DNA of 64,000 nucleotides from Streptomyces sp. NBC_00663 (lineage in GTDB: Bacteria > Actinomycetota > Actinomycetes > Streptomycetales > Streptomycetaceae), in the NCBI RefSeq assembly GCF_036226885.1, contig NZ_CP109027.1, forward strand, positions 8,494,001-8,558,000. The letters are read 5' to 3'. The first letter of the stretch is position 1. Each line of letters starts with the position of its first letter. The translations under genes were made by a program, and so were the position numbers. Below the pieces are notes generated by a model. The model was given only the letters and a program-made list of their open reading frames with translations. It ran no database searches and had not been told where the DNA came from. Positions 58,854 to 64,000 of this stretch are shown one piece after another.

Positions 58854-59612
58854 GTGGTCCACCAGCTCGCCCTTGGAACCCCTCTCCTGGACAACCCCGT
58901 CTGGGCCGCCCTGGACGGACCGCACGCGCCCTTCGCCGAGCGCAGCGAGAGGGGGGTCACCCCGGCCGAAGGCTGGGGGAGGGTCGGCCGGGCGGCGCGC
59001 TACCCGGCGGACGTGTACGCGTTCGCCGCGCTCGCCGACCCGGCGGACCCGGCCGCCTGGGCCGACCTGCACTCCCTGCTGGGCCCGGGCGCCACCACCA
59101 AGCTCAAGGGGGTCGAGAGCGTGCCCGACGGCTGGGACGTCATCGGCGGCGGACAGGGCGTCCAGCTCGTCGACACCCGACTGCGGGCCGAACCCGACCC
59201 CGAGGCCGTACCGCTCGGGCCCGACGACGTCCCCGACATCCTGGACCTCGTCGCCCGCACCGGGCCCGGCCCCTTCCTCGCCCGCACTGTCCTCCTCGGC
59301 ACCTACCTCGGCATCCGCCACCGCGGCCGGCTGATCGCCCTGGCCGGGGAACGGCTCCGCCTGCCCGGCTGGACCGAGATCAGCGCCGTCTGCACCGACC
59401 CGGACCACCGCGGCCGTGGCCTCGGCACCCGGCTGGTGCGCGCGGTCGCCGCGGGCATCGTGGAGCGCGGCGAGACGCCGTTCCTGCACGCCGCCGCCCA
59501 CAACACCACCGCGATCCGGCTGTACCAGTCGCTCGGCTTCACCCTGCGCCGCCGCATGACCATCCTCCACGTGCGCACCCCAGGAACAGACGCCTCGGCG
59601 GAGGCGTTGTGA
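58854..59612 (+). CDS. GNAT-family N-acetyltransferase (FR47-like)
   Basis: A 252-residue acetyltransferase. The C-terminal GNAT core has TEISAVCTDPDHRGRGLGTRLVRAVAAGI (acetyl-CoA R-G-x-G loop) and HAAAHNTTAIRLYQSLGFTLRRRM. The N-terminal half is a separate FR47-type or degenerate GNAT repeat. The GTG at 58854 is preferred over one 15 bases earlier because GAGAAAGG lies five bases before it. In Bacillus, an acetyltransferase in the same context (SnaA/YxeL) N-acetylates S-alkylcysteines before oxidation. An analogous role is inferred here. Confidence 0.85.
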   Translation: MVHQLALGTPLLDNPVWAALDGPHAPFAERSERGVTPAEGWGRVGRAARYPADVYAFAALADPADPAAWADLHSLLGPGATTKLKGVESVPDGWDVIGGGQGVQLVDTRLRAEPDPEAVPLGPDDVPDILDLVARTGPGPFLARTVLLGTYLGIRHRGRLIALAGERLRLPGWTEISAVCTDPDHRGRGLGTRLVRAVAAGIVERGETPFLHAAAHNTTAIRLYQSLGFTLRRRMTILHVRTPGTDASAEAL

Positions 59613-59653
59613 CCTCTGACGAGGCGCGCGCCGGCGGAACGGGAGGCAGGGAC

Positions 59654-59722
59654 ATGTGTATCCCCTACCTCCGGCTGCACATCGACCTCCAGCGTGTCGC
59701 CGGCGCTCTCTGTCGCCCCTGA
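59654..59722 (+). CDS. sulfur-type leader peptide 3 (22 aa)
   Basis: A 22-residue ORF, MCIPYLRLHIDLQRVAGALC plus Arg-Pro, preceded by GGGAGGCAGGG. It shares the HIDLQRV..A block with leader peptide 1 and has Cys codons at positions 2 and 20. It ends 82 bases before the first FMN monooxygenase gene and probably regulates it by cysteine-dependent translation (inference). Confidence 0.8.
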   Translation: MCIPYLRLHIDLQRVAGALCRP

Positions 59723-59803
59723 CCCCGTCTCCTCCCCGCCGTGCCCTGAGTGCTGTGTGCCCGGGCCGGTGTTCTCGTACGGACCTCCAGGAAGGCACCC
59801 CTC

Positions 59804-61036
59804 GTGTCCCCCTCATCTCCGCTGCATCTCGCCGTCGCCCTCGACGGCACCGGCTGGCACCCCGCCTCCTGGCGCGAGCCGGTCGCCCGCCCCCGGGACC
59901 TGTTCACCGCCGGCTACTGGGCCGACCTGGTCGCCGAGGCCGAGCGCGGACTGCTCGACTTCGTCACCTTCGAGGACGGCCTCGGCCTCCAGTCCTCCCA
60001 CCACCTGGACCCGGACGACCGCACCGACCAGGTCCGCGGCCGTCTCGACGCCGTGCTGCTCGCCGCCCGGATCGCCCCGCTGACCCGGCACATCGGCCTG
60101 GTCCCGACCGCGGTCGTCACCCACACCGAGCCGTTCCACCTCTCCAAGGCGATCGCGACGCTGGACTACGTCAGCACCGGCCGCGCGGGTGTCCGCGTCC
60201 AGATCACCGCCCGCCCCCACGAGGCCGACCACTTCGGCCGCCGCACGATCCCGCGCATCGACTCCTACGACAGCCCCGTGGTGACCGACCTCTTCGACGA
60301 GGCCGCCGACTACGTCGAGGCCGTGCGCAGGCTCTGGGACAGCTGGGAGGACGACGCCGAGATCAGGGACGTCGCCACCGGCCGCTTCATCGACCGCGAC
60401 AAGCTCCACTACATCGACTTCGAGGGCCGCCACTTCAGCGTCAAGGGCCCCTCCATCACCCCGCGCCCGCCGCAGGGCCAGCCCCTCGTCACCGCCCTCG
60501 CCCACCAGACCGTGCCCTACCGGCTGGTGGCCCGGCAGACCGACGTCGGCTACGTCACCCCGCGCGACGCCGAGCACGCCCGCGAGATCGTCGCGGAGAT
60601 CCACGCCGAGCGGGAGGCGGCGGGTCGCGCCGAGCGGGAGGCGTCGAGTGGGGGCGACCAGCCCGTCCATGTCTTCGGCGACCAGCCCATCCACGTCTTC
60701 GGCGACCTCGTGGTCTTCCTCGACGACGACCCCGCGGCGGCCACGGCCCGCCGGGAACGCCTCGACGAGGCGGCGGGGGAGCCGTACGAGAGCGACGCGC
60801 GCATCTTCGCCGGAAGCCCCGCCCAACTCGCCGATCTGCTTCAGGAGTTGCAGGCAGCCGGGCTGACCGGGTTCCGGCTTCGGCCCGCCGTCCTCGGCCA
60901 CGACCTCCCGGCGATCACCCGCGCACTGGTCCCCGAGCTCCAGCGCCGGGACGCCTTCCGACGGGCCTACGAAGCCGACACCCTGCGCGGTCTGCTGGGC
61001 CTCGCCCGCCCCGCCAACCGCTACGCCGCCGCCTGA
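59804..61036 (+). CDS. LLM-class (NtaA/SnaA/DszA-like) FMN monooxygenase
   Basis: A 410-residue luciferase-like-fold, flavin-dependent monooxygenase. It has PSSPLHLAVALDGTGWHPASWRE, DFVTFEDGLGLQ, GLVPTAVVTHTEPFHLSKAIATLDYVSTGRAG and the tail GFRLRPAVLGHDLPAITRALVPELQRR. Such enzymes cleave C-S bonds using FMNH2 supplied by a reductase. The GTG start has CAGGAAGG before it. An insert near residues 268-300 contains tandem duplications of an AEREA block and of the 8-residue unit GDQPVHVF, unusual for the family. Confidence 0.9.
   Translation: MSPSSPLHLAVALDGTGWHPASWREPVARPRDLFTAGYWADLVAEAERGLLDFVTFEDGLGLQSSHHLDPDDRTDQVRGRLDAVLLAARIAPLTRHIGLVPTAVVTHTEPFHLSKAIATLDYVSTGRAGVRVQITARPHEADHFGRRTIPRIDSYDSPVVTDLFDEAADYVEAVRRLWDSWEDDAEIRDVATGRFIDRDKLHYIDFEGRHFSVKGPSITPRPPQGQPLVTALAHQTVPYRLVARQTDVGYVTPRDAEHAREIVAEIHAEREAAGRAEREASSGGDQPVHVFGDQPIHVFGDLVVFLDDDPAAATARRERLDEAAGEPYESDARIFAGSPAQLADLLQELQAAGLTGFRLRPAVLGHDLPAITRALVPELQRRDAFRRAYEADTLRGLLGLARPANRYAAA
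60605..60700 (+). repeat. 24-bp in-frame tandem duplications inside the monooxygenase gene
   Basis: A 15-bp word GCCGAGCGGGAGGCG recurs at 60605 and 60629 (offset 24). A 24-bp unit encoding GDQPVHVF/GDQPIHVF lies at 60653-60676 and 60677-60700, with a decayed third copy after it. Confidence 0.85.
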
Positions 61037-61057
61037 GACGGGAAGGACCGCACAGCC

Positions 61058-62431
61058 ATGACCAAGCCGCTGAAGCAGATCCATCTGGCCGCCCACTTCC
61101 CGGGCGTCAACAACACCACCGTGTGGAGCGACCCCGAGGCCGGCAGTCACATCGAGTTCAGCTCCTTCGCCCACTTCGCCCGCACCGCCGAACGGGCCAA
61201 GTTCGACTTCCTGTTCCTCGCCGAGGGTCTCAGGCTCCGCGAACAGGGTGGCCACATATACGACTTGGACGTCGTGGGCCGCCCCGACACCTTCACGATC
61301 CTGACCGCGCTCGCCGCCGTCACCGAACACCTCGGGCTGACCGGCACCATCAACTCCACCTTCAACGAGCCCTACGAGGTGGCCCGCCAGTTCGCCAGCC
61401 TCGACCACCTCTCCGGCGGCCGCTCCGCCTGGAACGTGGTCACCTCCTGGGACGCCTTCACCGGCGAGAACTTCCGCCGCGGCGGCTTCCTCCCGCAGGA
61501 CGAGCGCTACTCCCGGGCCAAGGAGTTCCTCGCCACGGCCGGTGAGCTCTTCGACTCCTGGCACGGCGACGAGATCCTGGCCGACCAGGAGACCGGTGTC
61601 TTCCTGCGCGACGCGAAGGCCGGATCCTTCGTCCACACCGGCCAACACTTCGACATCCACGGCCAGTTCAACGTCCCTCGCTCCCCGCAGGGCCGTCCGG
61701 TGATCTTCCAGGCCGGTGACTCCGAGGAGGGCCGCGAGTTCGCCGCCTCCTCCGCCGACGCCATCTTCAGCCGGTACGCCGCCCTCAAGGAGGGCCAGGC
61801 CTTCTACACGGACGTCAAGAACCGCCTCGCCAAGTACGGGCGCGGCCACCGCGACCTGCTCATCCTGCCCGCCGCCACCTTCGCGCTCGGCGACACCGAC
61901 GCCGAGGCCGAGGAGCTCGCGAGGGAGGTGCGCCGACAGCAGGTCAGCGGGGCCACCGCCCTCAGGCACCTGGAGTTCGTCTGGAACCGGGACCTGTCCT
62001 CGTACGACCCGGAGGGCCCGCTGCCCGAGATCGATCCCCTGGTGAGCGACGAGCACATCTCGCGCGGCCGTGCCCAGGTCCGTATGTACCGCGACCCGCT
62101 CGCCACCGCCCGCGAGTGGCGCGAACTGGCCGCCGCCAACCAGTGGTCCATCCGCGACCTGGTCATCCACACCGGCAACCGGCAGACCTTCGTCGGCTCC
62201 CCGGAGACGGTCGCCAGGACCATCAACGAGTACGTCCAGGCCGACGCGAGCGACGGCTTCATCCTCGTCCCGCACATCACCCCCACCGGCCTCGACGTCT
62301 TCGCCGACAAGGTCGTCCCGCTCCTCCAGGAACAGGGCGTCTTCCGCACCGAGTACGAGGGCACGACCCTGCGCGACCACCTCGGCCTCGCCCACCCGGA
62401 CGACGTGCGGGGTGAGCGGGCGGCCTCGTGA
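61058..62431 (+). CDS. LLM-class NtaA/SnaA/SoxA/DszA-family FMN monooxygenase
   Basis: A 457-residue FMN-dependent monooxygenase of the DszA/CmoJ type. It has KQIHLAAHFPGVNNTTVWSDPEAGSHIEFSSFAHFARTAERAKFDFLFLAEG, TINSTFNEPYEVARQFASLDHLSGGRSAWNVVTSWD, AKEFLATAGELFDSW and FQAGDSEEGREFAA. The size matches family members that desulfurise N-acetyl-S-alkylcysteines, sulfones or EDTA-like amines. It is 21 bp after the first monooxygenase gene and downstream of leader peptide 3, so both belong to the sulfur-scavenging set. A flavin reductase is not seen nearby. Confidence 0.92.
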   Translation: MTKPLKQIHLAAHFPGVNNTTVWSDPEAGSHIEFSSFAHFARTAERAKFDFLFLAEGLRLREQGGHIYDLDVVGRPDTFTILTALAAVTEHLGLTGTINSTFNEPYEVARQFASLDHLSGGRSAWNVVTSWDAFTGENFRRGGFLPQDERYSRAKEFLATAGELFDSWHGDEILADQETGVFLRDAKAGSFVHTGQHFDIHGQFNVPRSPQGRPVIFQAGDSEEGREFAASSADAIFSRYAALKEGQAFYTDVKNRLAKYGRGHRDLLILPAATFALGDTDAEAEELAREVRRQQVSGATALRHLEFVWNRDLSSYDPEGPLPEIDPLVSDEHISRGRAQVRMYRDPLATAREWRELAAANQWSIRDLVIHTGNRQTFVGSPETVARTINEYVQADASDGFILVPHITPTGLDVFADKVVPLLQEQGVFRTEYEGTTLRDHLGLAHPDDVRGERAAS

Positions 62432-62444
62432 AGGAACGGCGGCA

Positions 62445-62816
62445 TCACTCCCTCCAGTCGAGCTGATGCTCCGGGGTTCCCACGGACCTGCCGTACGCGA
62501 TCGCCTCGGCGCGGCCTCGCCGGTCGCCGCGTCGATACCGGAACACCCTTCCGGCGAAGACGACGACGTGCTCGTCACCGGCGGTGAAGTCGGCGTACCA
62601 CCCGTGCGCCGGCTCCAGCGCCGCGGCGAGCGCGTCGGCGATCGACGCCGAGAGAGAGCCGTCCGCCTCCCACTCGACCAGTGTCCACAAGGGCGGTTGA
62701 CCGGCCGCGGCACTGTCCGAGACATCGAGCCGGCGCACGGCACGGACGCGGAGCCCGGGTGGGGCGAACTCGGCACCGGGGCGGAGGCTCTCGCCGAGAA
62801 CATAACCGTTGATCAT
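62445..62816 (-). CDS. hypothetical protein
   Basis: A 123-residue soluble protein without a recognised domain. It begins MINGYVLGESLRPGAEFAPPGLRVRAV, contains WTLVEWEADGSLSASIADALAAALEPAHGWYADFTAGDEHVVVFAGRVFRYRRGD, and ends with a proline- and histidine-containing tail. The pattern with EWEADGS and the FAGRVFRYRRGD loop is seen in conserved Streptomyces hypotheticals. It is divergent from the WYL regulator, which may control it. Confidence 0.75.
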   Translation of the reverse strand: MINGYVLGESLRPGAEFAPPGLRVRAVRRLDVSDSAAAGQPPLWTLVEWEADGSLSASIADALAAALEPAHGWYADFTAGDEHVVVFAGRVFRYRRGDRRGRAEAIAYGRSVGTPEHQLDWRE

Positions 62817-62907
62817 GTGCAGTCTCCTCTGCGGGGTCCGGAGAGAGAGGCTAGGGCCCGATGGCTGACATCCTTTGTCAGTCGTACGGCGATGAGGTGA
62901 TCGGGAG

Positions 62908-63843
62908 ATGCGAGCGGACCGGCTGCTGTCCCTGCTGCTCGTCCTCCAGGCCCGGGGACGGATGACGGCCCGTCAACTCGCCGCCGAGCTGGAGGTGTCG
63001 GTCCGTACCGTCTACCGCGACCTGGAGGCGCTGAGCGCGGCCGGTGTGCCGGTCGTGGCGAGCGGTGGACCGGGTGGCGGGTGTCGGCTGATGGAGGGCT
63101 GGCGCAGCCCGCTGCTCGGGATCAGCGCGGAGGAGGCGACGGCGCTCCTCGCGGTGTCGGCGGGCGGGCCGCTGGAGCGGATCGCGCTCGGTGACGCGCT
63201 CACCCAGGCGCGGCTGAAGCTGCTGGCCGCGCTGCCCGCGTCCGGCCGCGACGACACGCGTGCCGCGGCGGCCCGTTTCCACCTCGACAGCCAGGCCTGG
63301 TTCAAGCCCGCGGAACCGGTGCCGACCCTGCCGGTCCTGGTGGACGCCGTACGAGGAGACCGCCGCCTGCGCCTCACCCATGGGGACCGGACCCGCACCG
63401 TGGATCCCCTCGGCCTCGTCGCCAAGGCGGGCGTCTGGTATCTCGTCGTCGCCTCGGACCGGGGCGTCCGCGCTCACCGGGCGGCCAGGATCACCGGCGC
63501 CGAGATGCTGTCCGAGTCCTTCCGCCGGCCCTCCGGGTTCGACCTGGCCGACTTCTGGACAGGCTGGACGGCGGAGTTCGAGGCGAGCCTCGATCAACTC
63601 CGGGTCACCGTGAGGCTGTCGGACGCGGGGCTCGCCGCGCTCCCCGCGGTGCTGGGCGACACGCGGTCAGCCGCGGGGGCGGTCCCGGACGCGGGAGGCC
63701 ACCGGCTCGACCTCTGCTTCGACGACGCCCGGGCCGCCTGCCGACGCCTGCTCGGCTTCGGACCGGACGTCGAGGTTCTCGAACCGCCGGAGGTACGGGA
63801 GTTGGTGGCCGACACGGCACGCCGCACGGCTGCCCGCTACTGA
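62908..63843 (+). CDS. YafY/WYL-domain transcriptional regulator
   Basis: A 311-residue regulator. The N-terminal HTH_11 is RADRLLSLLLVLQARGRMTARQLAAELEVSVRTVYRDLEALSAAGVPV, followed by GGCRLMEGWRSPLLGISAEEATALL and a WYL-type domain (DPLGLVAKAGVWYLVVASDRGVRAHRAARI). WYL regulators sense small ligands, often nucleotides. Divergent from the small hypothetical gene. Confidence 0.92.
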   Translation: MRADRLLSLLLVLQARGRMTARQLAAELEVSVRTVYRDLEALSAAGVPVVASGGPGGGCRLMEGWRSPLLGISAEEATALLAVSAGGPLERIALGDALTQARLKLLAALPASGRDDTRAAAARFHLDSQAWFKPAEPVPTLPVLVDAVRGDRRLRLTHGDRTRTVDPLGLVAKAGVWYLVVASDRGVRAHRAARITGAEMLSESFRRPSGFDLADFWTGWTAEFEASLDQLRVTVRLSDAGLAALPAVLGDTRSAAGAVPDAGGHRLDLCFDDARAACRRLLGFGPDVEVLEPPEVRELVADTARRTAARY

Positions 63844-63865
63844 GGCGGCAAAGCGGGACCGCCCG

Positions 63866-64000
63866 CTACTGAAGCAGCAGGGCGGCGCCGCCCCAGCACG
63901 AGGCCAGGAACGCGGCGAGCAGCGCGGTCGCCAGCGCGTTGCGCCCCTTGGCCGTGGCGACCCGCGCCTCACCGGCGGCCCTGGAGCGACGCATCGCGCC
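63866..64000 (-). CDS. small membrane protein or C-terminal fragment, cut by the window end
   Basis: The last 42 or more codons of a minus-strand gene: a basic segment (RRSRAAGEARVATAKGR), then one hydrophobic helix with a Cys-Trp pair and a LLLQ end. An ATG at 63994 could be its start, but no RBS can be judged because the window ends. It may be a single-helix peptide or the end of a larger transporter. Confidence 0.45.
   Translation of the reverse strand, partial: GAMRRSRAAGEARVATAKGRNALATALLAAFLASCWGGAALLLQ

Noticed and set aside
59813..62803. A 996-codon minus-strand frame opposite the two monooxygenases, and similar long frames opposite 16397-17884, 33666-36167 and 41715-44582
   Set aside because: Val/Gly/Asp-rich or Arg/Pro-rich shadow translations of genes with clear domains. 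None shows a domain or RBS.

Overview
The window is very high-GC, densely packed DNA of a Streptomyces-type actinomycete. Evidence for this is the GTG/ATG starts, ATGA/GTGA stop-start overlaps, TAGNNT -10 boxes, a wealth of LacI, TetR, MarR and LysR regulators, a GH27 galactosidase, a GH19 chitinase, a NarL-type two-component pair and a SAM-IV-type riboswitch. It reads as a chromosomal accessory or arm region. No transposase, integrase, rRNA or CRISPR array was seen. One tRNA-Pro(GGG) lies at 51765-51838.

Layout. Positions 1-6000: a membrane-anchored secreted protein, a gamma-glutamylcyclotransferase-like protein, a LacI regulator divergent from a ROK sugar kinase, and a secreted alpha-galactosidase. 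6000-24345: housekeeping and regulatory genes, including a TIGR01777 epimerase, a P-loop/NUDIX fusion, an M20 peptidase overlapping a kinase-like gene, a geranylgeranyl-reductase-like flavoprotein, a two-component system, an MFS/MarR pair, an ADH/MarR pair, an orphan response regulator and an EamA/LysR pair. Several divergent promoters carry arrays of repeated operators.

24400-30110 is a compact aromatic-acid operon. It has a GntR regulator, a GalB-type (PIG-L family) 4-oxalomesaconate hydratase, an RraA-type CHA aldolase, a PrpF-type 4-oxalomesaconate tautomerase, a catechol-2,3-dioxygenase-like extradiol dioxygenase and a PcaK-like MFS importer. These enzymes fit gallate-type 4,5-cleavage catabolism, but with a VOC-fold ring-cleavage enzyme in the slot usually held by a LigB-fold one. 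The operator TTGTTGACAA occurs at both promoters.

30984-49395 is a second, larger catabolic supercluster: cupin, carboxymuconolactone-decarboxylase-like protein, RbsABC-type importer, LysR, a second extradiol-like VOC protein, two aldehyde dehydrogenases, FAH hydrolase, alpha/beta hydrolase, GlcG-like protein, a MetE-like protein lacking zinc ligands, an LhgO-type oxidase, amidohydrolase, a ThDP decarboxylase-like enzyme and an Ldh-type dehydrogenase. All four of its intergenic control regions contain an interrupted dyad GCAA-N7-TTGC (two sites carry one mismatch), a good candidate for the binding site of the LysR protein encoded inside the cluster.

49490-54229: a TetR/MFS efflux pair with three palindromic operators, the tRNA, a NPP1 (necrosis-inducing) protein whose frame runs through a terminator into the tRNA, a ricin-domain GH19 chitinase and a DUF1905 protein. 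54373-62431 is a sulfur-scavenging region. Three tiny leader peptides of the (H/V)(I/V)DL..RV.(S/G)A family, all below usual ORF-length cut-offs, precede a GST-like protein, an amino-acid-type ABC importer operon with an acetyltransferase, and two FMN monooxygenases. The ABC operon also carries a SAM-IV-type riboswitch in front of its leader peptide. The gene content resembles the Bacillus ytmI/yxe S-alkylcysteine salvage operons. The window ends with a small hypothetical gene, a WYL/YafY-type regulator and the tail of a minus-strand gene.
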